55,824 nucleotides of DNA, from NCBI GenBank assembly GCA_016778305.1, contig JADHPT010000012.1:1-55824 (forward strand). The letters are read 5' to 3'. The position numbers were made by a program, and so were the translations under genes. Below are positions 41,901-51,415 of the stretch, one piece after another. Numbering within the stretch: position 1 is the first letter of the stretch; each line of letters starts with the position of its first letter. The notes under the pieces are model-generated. The model searched no databases and was not told the origin of the DNA. It saw only the letters and a list, made by a program, of their open reading frames with translations. The DNA comes from Candidatus Poseidonia sp. GTDB taxonomy: Archaea > Thermoplasmatota > Poseidoniia > Poseidoniales > Poseidoniaceae.

Positions 41901-43433
41901 TGCACCTCCCGTATCGGTTGCTTCCTGTGCTCGACACGAGCGAACGTAGCCACCCGGCGCTACCAGGTCGGGCTTGATACGACCGTCGTCGGTTGGCCCT
42001 CTTGATGAACCACTCATCATCGAATCAGGTGCGCCGTTGTACCGATTTTGATGATTACCCACTGAAATGACGTTCTTGGAGGTAGCGGGTGGAGATACCG
42101 TCCCTGAGTCAGGACCGTCGTTGCCAGCAGCGAAGAGAATGGTGAGCCCTTCACGGCCGTTGTAGTAGCGGTCGTAATAATTGGCTCGATCGTCCACATC
42201 CTCAGTCTCGGAATTGTATTGTCCCTGTTGGCTGGCTGCGGATGAACCCCAAGAATTGGTGTGCGTTCGGGCGTTGGCGTTGTAGGCCGTATTGAGCAAA
42301 TTATTGAGAGATGGTGATTGGAAATTGCCCGTATTGTCGTTTTCCATGGCTTGGAAATACAGATCTGCAGCTTGGGCAATACCGCCGTAACCGCCTCGGA
42401 AGCCATCACCCAGAACTGTACACGAGACGTGGGTTCCGTGACCAGAGTGTTTGTCGGCGGTTGAACCGTCACCAATCACATCGTAACTGCCGACCACGCG
42501 GGTTCCAAAGTCGCCGTGGTCCTCGTCGAGACCCGCATCGGCCACTGCTACAATTTGTCCAGAGCCGTCCAAATCGGTCGTGAAGTAGGTGCGCATGGTA
42601 TTGGTCTGCATGTGGCTGCGTGACTGGTCGTTGAAGGCAGCAAAGGAAGGGTCGGGACGAAGGTACATCACCGAAGGTTGCTGCATGATTTGGTTGAGGT
42701 GTCCGTCTCGAACGTAGCCTTCGTAACGCCCTTCATCCCACGCTCGAGCATCATGTAGGCCCTGAAGGACCACGTCAGCCAGGTCTTGGTTCAACTCACC
42801 GCCGTCCTGGTCGGTCAATTCAACCACGTTTTGTGGACCTGCATCGTCTCTCCAGCCTTCCAAACGCACCAGTGTTGACTCCAAAGCGAGTTCGCCATCA
42901 TTGAGAAGGAGGACGTCGAGAAGGTCGTCATGAATGAGCATCCCAAGGGGCACTGCGTGACTTACAAGAGCCGCTGGATAATGTTCTGCTTGGTCGAGAG
43001 CGCTTGGCGTGCCCTGAAGCAGCAAGCCGGAAGGAGCAATGTATTCTCTGACTTCAAGGCCGGGAATCAGCGACAGGGCTTCCCGAGCCTCTGTCATTCG
43101 TACATCGTTGGAAAGAATGAGCAGCAGCAAATCGAATCGTGGCTCCAGGAGTTCGGCTGGAAGGTGCCGGTTCAATTCAAGACCCTGCTCGTCAAACTGA
43201 CCGATGGAGCTGATGGCAACGGGGGCACGCACTTCGTCGATCAGCGTGTTGTCCATCGTCCCCACTGCGTCGTGGTATACGTCGTCTTTGATGTCAAAAC
43301 GAACCCAATTCGGTGGATAAGGTGATTGAATCTCTGCATTCTGGGCTTTTGGCATGAGAACCGAGCCAGAGGTGGAAGCCAGCAAGAGGAGAACAAAGAC
43401 ACCTGCACAAATGCGGCTGGAGTACCCTCCCAT
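38910..43433 (-). CDS. Subtilisin-like (S8) protease, secreted and membrane-anchored
   Basis: The 1507-residue protein has a signal peptide, an N-terminal domain that may serve as prodomain, an S8 catalytic domain with Asp near 301 (VADAGLDEDH), His near 334 (HSGHGTHVSC), oxyanion Asn near 441 (AAGNDGPDSG) and Ser near 524 (GTSMATPNAAG), then a P-domain-like part, a CARDB domain and more beta-sandwich repeats. A transmembrane helix (ISLLGVVLVVAFLVLAL) leads into a cytoplasmic tail with Pro-rich linker and zinc-ribbon-type cysteines (CWSC, CPSC, CTNC). It would digest extracellular protein. All triad residues are present, so it should be active. Confidence 0.92.
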   Translation of the reverse strand: MGGYSSRICAGVFVLLLLASTSGSVLMPKAQNAEIQSPYPPNWVRFDIKDDVYHDAVGTMDNTLIDEVRAPVAISSIGQFDEQGLELNRHLPAELLEPRFDLLLLILSNDVRMTEAREALSLIPGLEVREYIAPSGLLLQGTPSALDQAEHYPAALVSHAVPLGMLIHDDLLDVLLLNDGELALESTLVRLEGWRDDAGPQNVVELTDQDGGELNQDLADVVLQGLHDARAWDEGRYEGYVRDGHLNQIMQQPSVMYLRPDPSFAAFNDQSRSHMQTNTMRTYFTTDLDGSGQIVAVADAGLDEDHGDFGTRVVGSYDVIGDGSTADKHSGHGTHVSCTVLGDGFRGGYGGIAQAADLYFQAMENDNTGNFQSPSLNNLLNTAYNANARTHTNSWGSSAASQQGQYNSETEDVDDRANYYDRYYNGREGLTILFAAGNDGPDSGTVSPPATSKNVISVGNHQNRYNGAPDSMMSGSSRGPTDDGRIKPDLVAPGGYVRSCRAQEATDTGGATWSNSYYLEYTGTSMATPNAAGAATMVREYLQEIAQRPSPQGALVKALLVLGAQDMGTRDIPNDDEGWGRINLRNTLAPSTGQGIWVDDRSVLSGTGNSKSYAFNLTQNSGLFKAVLTWSDERGSRFSNAQLVNDLDLEITAPDGTVYLGNDFANGRSTTGGTRDSVNNLEVVLIDSASQGTWTVKVKDAQHSGSKTQPYAIAVLGHGVNDLRPDPMVEPDGFSMNVGIPQVGDEVQLTTSFFNFGNIKADAFPIAFEVDGVELDRKTIELGAGATKNLVWSWTPQTAGPATLSFIIDPDDNLEEIRENNNILDIQTNVTAPGVKLETPQSAITLESSTTTTTSWNITLTNTALVDTNASMDTGAVLKVETDEVMPWYVGSTNSNFSMAGQASEYITVTLVHPAPPAPGTYRIDLLGLDVDNGVDYPLTVELVVPDLPEAALEFDYEIVPVHPSDPTNITVRFYNNGNAPIGYDLFLEPPTGWGAGFTNLGTEAGATSGSTGLINSEAYRAVGLSFIPPQVMTAAGAERMMKLTAVSQTEGQELTEFEIPIKVMTIREIAINLESSIGTLRPDSSISLMFSAEHKGNTDMRLSPSFELPSGWSIASNTEPFDLPWASTKNLLFTLEGNGNARSGVFKFNLDNGSSRFSWEQRLDVEVLPNPELAFVGLEFSDGTTYGTAQGPGSHPSGESMKFTWLLSNGAETAWSPSASLQLPPSMFGDCTPVESVSIGQVVPVVCNVLIAASTPPLSEPSFTLTLTDNGVELSTTVGLLVSVNEQVRWDLGAVPAFNTGEQRQVTVEITNSGNTPLQRQLRTLDIDDWSVSVDGNDLLDLEVGQSTLVRLNIRADAPGNASVSLQLVDSPSSQAAFSFDVTATGEPIGTSATSGLTTTMAISLLGVVLVVAFLVLALQARRSREVPLAPMMPKMVAQMPTPNPATPVLTQAPICWSCRKPVAGKAIGCPSCGARYHADGEAGCKAAELTQCTNCQASAEVFVNA

Positions 43434-43490
43434 GAAGATGGCTTCCGCTCTTGTCCTTTATCGGTTCGGTCTGCTTGAACAAACAGTGCT

Positions 43491-44069
43491 TCAATCCAAA
43501 GGCCAAAAATGACGGTCGGCTTTGTCGTAGAAAATTTCCTGCGACCAAACCCCGACATGATGAGGCCATGATTCTTGACGCAATTGGCCTGAATAATCAT
43601 GATAGCTCAAATCGATGACGATAATGTAGTCGTCCCATATCGTGTACCCGATGACCATCATTTCTAAATCATCGCCTGAGATTGAGGTATGCCCTTCGAC
43701 ACGAGCAAGCTCAAGAGACATTGTTTCAATCACCTCTCCATCGCTTGTTTGGAATTCAATATCAATACTCACATCGGTAATAGGTCGACTTCCGTCGTTG
43801 TGAATCTCGGTCATCATCAAATGGCCACCTCGTTGCATGTAGTGAGTTTCAAGTGTGACTGAATCTCTGGGCAGAATCCAATACCAACCGCTTACTGCGA
43901 GCACGAGGAACAACAGAACAACTGCTCCTGCCATGGCTACACGAGTTGGCGTGACCTCACTTCGTAGCGTGTCGAGAAGTTTGGCTGCTTCTTGGGCCGC
44001 CTCCCAAGCTTCCTCGTCTTCTGCACCGCCATCACGTCGCAGTTCATCGGCAGAGGGTATCGTCGACAT
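43491..44069 (-). CDS. Single-pass membrane protein, unknown
   Basis: The 192-residue protein has an acidic N-terminal cytoplasmic region (DELRRDGGAEDEEAWEAAQE), a membrane helix at about 45-65 (VAMAGAVVLLFLVLAVSGWYW), and an outer beta-rich domain ending WPLD. I know no family. It starts four bases from the stop of the giant gene upstream on the same strand, so the two are probably translated together. Confidence 0.7.
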   Translation of the reverse strand: MSTIPSADELRRDGGAEDEEAWEAAQEAAKLLDTLRSEVTPTRVAMAGAVVLLFLVLAVSGWYWILPRDSVTLETHYMQRGGHLMMTEIHNDGSRPITDVSIDIEFQTSDGEVIETMSLELARVEGHTSISGDDLEMMVIGYTIWDDYIIVIDLSYHDYSGQLRQESWPHHVGVWSQEIFYDKADRHFWPLD

Positions 44070-44073
44070 CTGA

Positions 44074-47000
44074 TCACCCGAAAATCAAGGCGAAACCGCT
44101 CGCCACTGCGGAACTGATTGGATCAACGACCATGATGTGTCGCGTTTCGACCAAGCCGCCGGTCAAACTTCCAACCAAGGAAAGGTCCGTCACGATGCCG
44201 TTGACGCCAATGGATGAAGCGGTTGGTATGATACCGGTGAATTGAGCGTCGAGAAGAACTGCACGCCCTTCAAATTCAAAGTCACCAAATAAGGGGATGT
44301 AGTAGCCAGGCTCAAGGTATGCTTCAGCACTCGCAACCAAACGCCCGTCGGTAATGTCATCGATGACGATCAGCGGATATTCACCCGGACCAGTGTAAAT
44401 ATGAATGGTTGCTCCTTTGAGGTTTTGACCTACGACTTCAATCCGTTCAACCGTAACACCTGGTGCTGTTGGTATATCGGTTTGGCGGATGTAAACCTGC
44501 TTGACACCAACGCCTGATGATTCAACACGCATCCCAAAATCATCGGTTAATTCGAGTACAAATCTCGTTGGTAAATCCTCGGCGAGCATCAGCACATCAC
44601 CCTTGGCATCAATGGCTCGGCCGCTCGCCTCCAAGTACAGGTCCATGTCGTCGGTATTGGAGGAATAATCGAGCGTTCTCATGCCTTGGAAGGCTGTCTG
44701 CTCTCGAATATCAAACCGAGTATCTGGCTCGGTAGCGAGGTGCATTTCGCCCGGCAAATCCCGCATGAAGGCCGTTGAGGGCCACCAAAAGCCGTCAACA
44801 TAACGCAGTTGCTGAAGCATCAATGAATCAGCAGAATGCTCGTTGATTCGGTATTCTTCAGGCACCACGAGGTCGAGAATGAGAATGTCACCAATAACGG
44901 CAGAAACGTCTGTGGATTGAGGAATACCCATCACCAGCGTTTCAACACGTGTGAGGGCTTGATGATCAATCAGGATGGCATGTGCTGATTTGAGACGAAC
45001 CCCTGCATCATAGTGCATGTCAATGGATACACGAGGTACAGTGAGGTTTTCTTGGGTTGAGAACAAGGCGTTGATCTCAACATTCCGCGGTTGTGTGGTG
45101 TCGAAGCCATCCACAAATAATTGTAAATCCTGACCTTCCAATCCATTCGCTACAATCGTGAATTGCTCCCGCTCTGGTTGCCATTGAGACATTTTGAGAT
45201 CCACCTCATAGGTCGGAATGCCGTCGAGCATTCGGAAATCATAGACCAATTCGATGGTGCCTGCAGGCAGGGAGGGCAACCACGATCGGATGTGCCATGA
45301 ACGCCGGTCCTCGAGAGTGATGCCTTGTTCACCCAAAACGGTCAGGTTGACATCACTCATTTCATCAGCAAAGATTCTGCCGTCTTCCAACGCGTAAACC
45401 AGGGGCTCAGCTCCTGTGACATTTGTTGATTGAATGATTGAAAGGGCCTGAGGTCGCTCGCCTTCATCCACCTTGCCGTCTGCCAAGATTTCTGCAATGG
45501 CCTCACGGCTCGTGAGCGTGTAGGTGGGCATCCGGGAAAGATTGAATTCAAGCCGTGTTTGCTCGAGGGATTCCAAGCCGATACCGTGCATCCAATCTGG
45601 CTCAGCCTCAAGGTTCGAGCCCTTCTTGAGATCGACGGTCATGTCAAAAGACTCACCTGTGAACAAATCAAGACCCAAACTCATGTTTTCACTTTCGCCG
45701 ATGTCACCTCCGACATTCACTGAGAGTGCATGAACAAAGTCGTTGACAACCGTACCGAAATCAACCAGATCTCCGAGGAAGAATGAAACGGCCTCGATAC
45801 CTTCTTCTTCTCCAAAGGTAGGAAGAGCCAAGCCTTCAGAATCAACGTCAGAAGGCAAGGTCAACGAAATATTAGCAGGCAGCGGTTCGAAGTAAACCCG
45901 GCCGTTCAAACCGAGGAAGGGGTCATCGTAGGTGGATTCATCCTCGAATGATATAGCAAAAGGAGAAGAGGTTGCTCGGACGAGTTGAATCTGCGAATTG
46001 CCCTCAGGGCCTGTTGAACCAGGAACCAGTGGACTCAGACGCTGGATGGACGTTATGTCGGAAAGCTGCATGCTCAAACTGGCCTCGGCCGTGTCCTCAT
46101 TGACCCAAAATCGCATGTGATCGCCGTCCATGGTCAGCGGAGTTGAAGAATTGGTCATCTGGAGTTGAATACTCTGCATCGGTTGATCGGCTACGTAGCC
46201 TACCGTATCGCCCAATACCAAAGCAAACTCTGCGGGGAGTCCGTCCATGCGAATGGCGTTACGCTGGTCTCCGGATTGCCCACCGTAGGTGATGGTGCCG
46301 ATGGGTTCACTGGCTTGATATTGGAGCGAATCCGCCTGTTGCGCAATGTTGAAACCGCCCGGGCGGTTTGAAACGGTAGCGGATTGTTTCACGGCTGAAT
46401 CCAAGTCACCGTCATCGTGTTTGATGTGTCCGATGAGAAGCGAGCCACTCGGTGAGCCTTGCAGTTGCATGTCTCGCACTTCGTTGATCGGATCAAAGGC
46501 GTGTCGAACCTGAGAGATGCCACCAATTCGCATGCTCATGGCTACGGGAACCAGCGGATCAACCGGTCCAGTTCGACCATCCACCACGGCAATATTGGTG
46601 TCTTCAGAAAGGAGGATATGGTCCATTTCAGGCAACCACGGCTGTGGACTGCTGGCCAAGGCAAAGGTGAGGGTGTCGATTTCCATTGGCGCCCGTTGGG
46701 AGTCAGGAAGGCTCTTTTTGACCTGATTGAAACAACTGATTTGGATTTCTCCTCCAGTTGAACCTGCCGTGCCTACAACTGCATTCGGCAATCCATTGAG
46801 GATGGTACCGATATCAAGCACCACTTCGATGATGGTGAGCAATGCGTTGTCGAAAAGTTGTGCGATGGTATTCAGGTTCGGATTATCATAATTCATCCGG
46901 TTGACCCCCGTTGATGACAACAAGAAACTCCCCTGAATGACAATGACTCTCGGGAGGTTTTCCATTTTGACCAGCATCGATGATGTATCACCGCTATAAC

Positions 47001-48744
47001 CGCCTCGCTTGAAGGTGGAATCGTAATTGAAGGAGGTGATCGATGAGGTACCCGCAATCAAGAAGAGAGTATTTGGCGGCGATGCGGGGTTGATGGGGAG
47101 GGTCGGGTCGTTGACGTTTCCGTTGGAATCTCCGCTGAAGTTTTTGATAGCGATGATGAGGGAAAGACGATCCGGGATTTCACCTGGGAGATTCACCGAA
47201 CCAGGGGCCTCACCAATCGTGGTGAAGATGGCAGCAATTTCGTCTGGATGCATGGTCCCCGATGGCATCCCGCGTATCCACAAACGTGAATCAGTGATGT
47301 TGCCGAAGGGGTCATCTCCCTCTGGAACATTGGATCGATCCTCGAAGTAATGAATGTAAACATCGGTACCAACATCGGAGAAAATCTCAACGGTGTCAAA
47401 GGTATTTTGGCCGAAATTATCGTTGCGTAGCGTGAGGTCAACTTCACTTGGAATCAGTGTCTTTCCTTCCTCTGGGTGGAAGCCAACGTCGATGTAGGCG
47501 TACTCAAGAATCGGGATGGATTCATCCGGCTCGACCTCACCAAAGTGGACGTATCCCACTCCAATACCGATGCCACATTTGTGCTCGCGGCTGGGAGCCT
47601 CATAATCCGTGCCGGGGTCGTAATTGAGGGTCTCGCTGCAGTCCGTCTGTTTCGTGCTACCCGGTTGATTGGGATTGGTCAGGCGAACTGCATAAGGGGC
47701 AGTGATTCCGGTGAGCGCTAATTCACTGGAATTGACCTGTCCGGTCAACAATGCTAACGTCAACTCGGCAACTGATGTAAAGGCGGCATTGAGGTCAAAG
47801 GTGACTCGCTGAATGCCGACGCTCAAATCGACGTCAACTGGTGGCTGGGTAAAGCGCGTGTCAATAACCACCGCGTACGATTCAGAATTTTGGAGGGTCA
47901 CATCAAAGGATAGTCCCTTCATGAGAGTCACCTCAAGATACTCAAGCTCGTTCCACAGCGGGTCGTTCACATTGAGTGACTTAACCGACCATTCAAGGGT
48001 CGGACGCAACCAAATCTCGTTGATGATCGGAATGATGCCTCCGCCGAATTCAACGCCCCAACCATCGCCAAAGGTGGTCAGGCCCTCAACGGTCAAAGCG
48101 ACCGAGAGATCGTCAGTTCCGTCACCGTCAATGTCGATATAATTCTCAAAGAGTACGAAATCTGTTCCAACGAAGAGTTCGCCCGTAAAGGTTCCTGAAT
48201 CCCATGCTTCGTAGGAAGGGCCGTTGTTTCTGGACGAGAAATTGACGTAGACTGCATACGTGTTGATGCCAAAGCCAAGCAAGTTGTCAATCCCCAAGGC
48301 GTCAACCGAAAAGAGTGTCTCCCAGAGGTTGTAGGGCCAGGCATCTGGATGGGTTGCTACATCGGTCAAAAATTCATAGGGACGCGGGTGATCTTCTTCC
48401 ATCGGTGATGTATCACGCAGTTCAACTTGGTCGAGATAATTCTCGGCGTCGGCCAACGCGTCACCACTCTGAACCGGACGCTTCGATGCATCGAGGAGAG
48501 CGAAGGAATTTTGTGAGCCCTGTATGGCCACGACTTCTTCTCCAGTATTGGACCGGTCAGCCAATGTCTCTGCGAGTGCATCGAGAACACCAAAGTCATC
48601 ACGTGCCACTGAAATATCGGCTGAAACCGGCTGCATCAAAGAAAAAAGCATCACGCTGACGAGTAGAAATGCAAGTCCTTTGCCGTTGTGTGATTGCGGC
48701 AAGCCTGCTCGCACAACGCGTAAAGCAGGCTCATCCATGAACAA
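44074..48744 (-). CDS. Giant secreted beta-rich protein, unknown
   Basis: The 1556-residue protein has an N-terminal signal-like helix (GLAFLLVSVMLFSLMQPVSA near 20-42) and then a long beta-rich region with a DIDGDGTDDLSVAL calcium-loop-like motif near residues 195-210 and many hydrophobic alternating strands. There is no clear C-terminal anchor, apart from a moderately hydrophobic last 18 residues. No catalytic motif could be seen. It could be a large adhesin, a passenger-like fibre or a lipid-binding beta protein; none is supported. It is coupled to the small membrane protein gene downstream. Confidence 0.7.
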   Translation of the reverse strand: MFMDEPALRVVRAGLPQSHNGKGLAFLLVSVMLFSLMQPVSADISVARDDFGVLDALAETLADRSNTGEEVVAIQGSQNSFALLDASKRPVQSGDALADAENYLDQVELRDTSPMEEDHPRPYEFLTDVATHPDAWPYNLWETLFSVDALGIDNLLGFGINTYAVYVNFSSRNNGPSYEAWDSGTFTGELFVGTDFVLFENYIDIDGDGTDDLSVALTVEGLTTFGDGWGVEFGGGIIPIINEIWLRPTLEWSVKSLNVNDPLWNELEYLEVTLMKGLSFDVTLQNSESYAVVIDTRFTQPPVDVDLSVGIQRVTFDLNAAFTSVAELTLALLTGQVNSSELALTGITAPYAVRLTNPNQPGSTKQTDCSETLNYDPGTDYEAPSREHKCGIGIGVGYVHFGEVEPDESIPILEYAYIDVGFHPEEGKTLIPSEVDLTLRNDNFGQNTFDTVEIFSDVGTDVYIHYFEDRSNVPEGDDPFGNITDSRLWIRGMPSGTMHPDEIAAIFTTIGEAPGSVNLPGEIPDRLSLIIAIKNFSGDSNGNVNDPTLPINPASPPNTLFLIAGTSSITSFNYDSTFKRGGYSGDTSSMLVKMENLPRVIVIQGSFLLSSTGVNRMNYDNPNLNTIAQLFDNALLTIIEVVLDIGTILNGLPNAVVGTAGSTGGEIQISCFNQVKKSLPDSQRAPMEIDTLTFALASSPQPWLPEMDHILLSEDTNIAVVDGRTGPVDPLVPVAMSMRIGGISQVRHAFDPINEVRDMQLQGSPSGSLLIGHIKHDDGDLDSAVKQSATVSNRPGGFNIAQQADSLQYQASEPIGTITYGGQSGDQRNAIRMDGLPAEFALVLGDTVGYVADQPMQSIQLQMTNSSTPLTMDGDHMRFWVNEDTAEASLSMQLSDITSIQRLSPLVPGSTGPEGNSQIQLVRATSSPFAISFEDESTYDDPFLGLNGRVYFEPLPANISLTLPSDVDSEGLALPTFGEEEGIEAVSFFLGDLVDFGTVVNDFVHALSVNVGGDIGESENMSLGLDLFTGESFDMTVDLKKGSNLEAEPDWMHGIGLESLEQTRLEFNLSRMPTYTLTSREAIAEILADGKVDEGERPQALSIIQSTNVTGAEPLVYALEDGRIFADEMSDVNLTVLGEQGITLEDRRSWHIRSWLPSLPAGTIELVYDFRMLDGIPTYEVDLKMSQWQPEREQFTIVANGLEGQDLQLFVDGFDTTQPRNVEINALFSTQENLTVPRVSIDMHYDAGVRLKSAHAILIDHQALTRVETLVMGIPQSTDVSAVIGDILILDLVVPEEYRINEHSADSLMLQQLRYVDGFWWPSTAFMRDLPGEMHLATEPDTRFDIREQTAFQGMRTLDYSSNTDDMDLYLEASGRAIDAKGDVLMLAEDLPTRFVLELTDDFGMRVESSGVGVKQVYIRQTDIPTAPGVTVERIEVVGQNLKGATIHIYTGPGEYPLIVIDDITDGRLVASAEAYLEPGYYIPLFGDFEFEGRAVLLDAQFTGIIPTASSIGVNGIVTDLSLVGSLTGGLVETRHIMVVDPISSAVASGFALIFG

Positions 48745-48822
48745 GGGTCATCCCTCCTCCTTTGAGAAGCATTCGCCGCCATGAATCAATTGAGGCCTCT
48801 TTGTTCACCGGGAATGAAGGAT

Positions 48823-51390
48823 TCAATCGTTCTTGACAAGTTGGTCTTCTCCGCAGGAAGGACAGGCTGTGATCGCTTCATTCAAGCCCGCTGGGAGGTC
48901 GATTTCAAACAAGGCACTGCACGCACTGCACGTGTGTCGCACAAGACTGGGTGCAGGCGCAGGTGGTGGTGTAGCTTGTGGAGGCTGAGGAGGGTCTTCA
49001 GCAACTGGTAGAGCCACAGTTGGAGTTGACGGAGCGGGCTCGCTTGAAGGCGGTAGTGCCACGCTGCTGGATGCTGCTGGAATGGTAGCTTGCGGAGGCA
49101 GAGCGACTGGATTTGCTTCGGGTTGCTCCTCAGCAGGTGGTGGGGAGACGGGTTCTTCATCCTCAAATTCACTCATCAGCGATGCGAGAGGGTCTGCGGC
49201 TGGTGAGGCCGGAGCAGACAGATCAAAACCTGATTCACTGAGCAAAGCAGCAGCCTCTGCTGCTGCTTGGCTGCTGCCTTGAGAAAGCGTTGCAGGGGCG
49301 ACACTGCGAGGTGCGAACGCCGTATCGTCTTGAGGGGTATCCGATGTCCCGTAAATGGCTTCCATCTCAGCTTTCTTCGCTGCTGCTTCTTGGTCCCCCC
49401 TCGGGATGACCTCGCCCGTGTCCAGTCCAGCATACACCTCTGCTTTCGCGAGCAGAGAGATGCTGCGGCGTTGAGCGACCATCATCATGTGGCCTTGGGC
49501 TTCTTCCACCGAGAGGCCTCGGTTGGTGAGCAGGTCAAGGGCAAGGCGGCGCTGCCAGAAACGATAGCCGAGTGAACTCAAGCCGCCCAACAAAAGGATG
49601 ACCAACGCCACGGCAAGGACGGGTCCGTAGGAAACTGATTCTTCCTGTCCAGCCGCAACGTTGACCGAAAAGGCGTACGTTGCTGAGTTATTTGATGCAT
49701 CAAACACCGTCACAACGATGTCGTTCTTTCCAACCCGATCAAAGGTGATGCTTGGATTCAATCCAACGCGGTCCGGATCGTCCCTCGTATCTCCATTTCC
49801 ATCTGAATCATCGGTCGGTTCAAGGTCCCAATGGACGCGCAAGTCAACGGCTGAATCGTAATCATCGCTGACCTCGACGAGGAACGTGGCAGCATCACCA
49901 GCGGCTAAACTGCTTGGGAAATCCGCTAAGAGAGAGGTGTTGAAGCGAGGAAGCGTTGCGTCGACAAAGCGAACGGTTGCGGTGGTATTGGCCTCATTAC
50001 CGCTGGGGTCGCTGACCACGAGCTTGATTTCATGCGTCGTGACCGTCGCCCTGGTCAGTGTTAGGCTGGTGTTTTGATTTGACGTGACGCCGTCGACGAA
50101 CCACTCACATGATGCAAGTTGGTCGTCGTCGGTACTGGATGCACAGTTGAGAATCATGGTTTGGCCTACATCGGCTCTCCATCCGTCTGAAACGGGTGTT
50201 CCTCCGCTCGTTGCCTGGATTCTTGCTGTTGGGGCAACGGTGTCCTCAACCGTGACCGTGTGAGTAGCACTGACGACTTCACCAGAGGTGGCAGTCATGG
50301 TAACGGTCACCGTTTTTTGTCCGGGACTGTCCCATGACGTTGTGACTTCAATACCCTGCGCTTGGGCATCATTGGAACCGTTGCCGTCCTGATTCACATC
50401 GGCGTCGCTATCAAAATCCCATGAAAAGGTGCCTCGTTGACCCAAGCGATTGGGAGATGAAGCAGCATCGAGCGTAATGCTCTCTCCGATGGAGACGGTG
50501 CTTCCACTGCCGTCATTGACCACTGGAGTTAGTGGGGGTGAGAGTTCAAGGCGGACGGTCATCCGGAGGTCTTGAGTTCCATTGCCACCCCCCAAAGGTA
50601 CGTCGGTGTTGTCAACAACGAGGAGTAATTCTTCTCCTTCAAGAGAATTGGGCACCTGCCAAGTCAGTGATTTGGGCGTATCCACTGTTTGCAAGCCACC
50701 ACCGTCGATGTATTGGATGCCAACCTCGCCAGATGTATAGCGGTCGTGCATGGTGCGCGTTTGGAGGTACACGTCTCCAACAAATTCCAAGTCCCAGGCT
50801 GAAAGAACCAAGGTGGTTCCACCGTCCAAGCGGAGTTCATCACCTTCGAGAAGGATTGAATATGTGCCGGCGTCCACTCCTACAAGGTCGTTAAACGGGG
50901 TCCAGAAACTCTCTTGGACGGGGGAAACGGAGGCGGAAACCGTGCTGCGGATACCACCTTGGTCACCATCTCCCGCGTCCCCGTCATGAGCGGTATTGTC
51001 GAGCACCATGTACCAGTTTTTGGCTTGTATAGAGAGCGGCACACTCCAGTGGAATTCGTAGCCACCGAGTGCCGTTTCAGTGCTGGCTGGCTGGACCATT
51101 GAAGCGCGATAGGATTGTCCCAATTCGTAGGGCTGAATCCCGTTTTCATCAAAGAAAAGGAGGTCGATGGCATCGTTGAGAATAACGACATTCATCGCAT
51201 AAACGTCACCGGGAGCGAGTACACCCAAATCCACGATGATGCAAACACCCGGATCGATGTCGATGGTCGGTGGAAGTGTTGCTGCTGATTGAGTCAAGCA
51301 GCCAGGTGCATCCCGCCCTCGTGCTGCTAAGGCTGTTGATGGGACACACGCCACCAAGAGCAACATCAGCACGACGGTCGCACAGCGCAT
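48823..51390 (-). CDS. PKD-like surface protein with cytoplasmic Pro-rich zinc-ribbon tail
   Basis: The 855-residue protein has a signal peptide (ATG 51390, RCATVVLMLLLVACVPSTALA), a Cys-rich first domain resembling prepeptidase/jelly-roll modules, and PKD-type repeats (SFTWDFD-like GTFSWDFDSDADVNQDGNGS, TVTVTMTATSGEVVSATHTV). A helix near residue 590 (VLAVALVILLLGGLSSLGY) is followed by a charged region, a Pro/Ala-rich linker and CSAC/CPSC zinc ribbon (CSACSALFEID...CPSCGEDQ). The tail is predicted to be cytoplasmic. It lies 25 bp downstream of RNase Z. Confidence 0.8.
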   Translation of the reverse strand: MRCATVVLMLLLVACVPSTALAARGRDAPGCLTQSAATLPPTIDIDPGVCIIVDLGVLAPGDVYAMNVVILNDAIDLLFFDENGIQPYELGQSYRASMVQPASTETALGGYEFHWSVPLSIQAKNWYMVLDNTAHDGDAGDGDQGGIRSTVSASVSPVQESFWTPFNDLVGVDAGTYSILLEGDELRLDGGTTLVLSAWDLEFVGDVYLQTRTMHDRYTSGEVGIQYIDGGGLQTVDTPKSLTWQVPNSLEGEELLLVVDNTDVPLGGGNGTQDLRMTVRLELSPPLTPVVNDGSGSTVSIGESITLDAASSPNRLGQRGTFSWDFDSDADVNQDGNGSNDAQAQGIEVTTSWDSPGQKTVTVTMTATSGEVVSATHTVTVEDTVAPTARIQATSGGTPVSDGWRADVGQTMILNCASSTDDDQLASCEWFVDGVTSNQNTSLTLTRATVTTHEIKLVVSDPSGNEANTTATVRFVDATLPRFNTSLLADFPSSLAAGDAATFLVEVSDDYDSAVDLRVHWDLEPTDDSDGNGDTRDDPDRVGLNPSITFDRVGKNDIVVTVFDASNNSATYAFSVNVAAGQEESVSYGPVLAVALVILLLGGLSSLGYRFWQRRLALDLLTNRGLSVEEAQGHMMMVAQRRSISLLAKAEVYAGLDTGEVIPRGDQEAAAKKAEMEAIYGTSDTPQDDTAFAPRSVAPATLSQGSSQAAAEAAALLSESGFDLSAPASPAADPLASLMSEFEDEEPVSPPPAEEQPEANPVALPPQATIPAASSSVALPPSSEPAPSTPTVALPVAEDPPQPPQATPPPAPAPSLVRHTCSACSALFEIDLPAGLNEAITACPSCGEDQLVKND

Positions 51391-51415
51391 GAAGGATGGA
51401 TAGCAATCCGCCCTT

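Noticed and set aside
35967-51390. Archaeosortase/PGF-CTERM sorting signals on surface proteins
   Set aside because: The C-termini are plain hydrophobic helices with basic ends or cytoplasmic ribbons; no PGF-type motif is seen.
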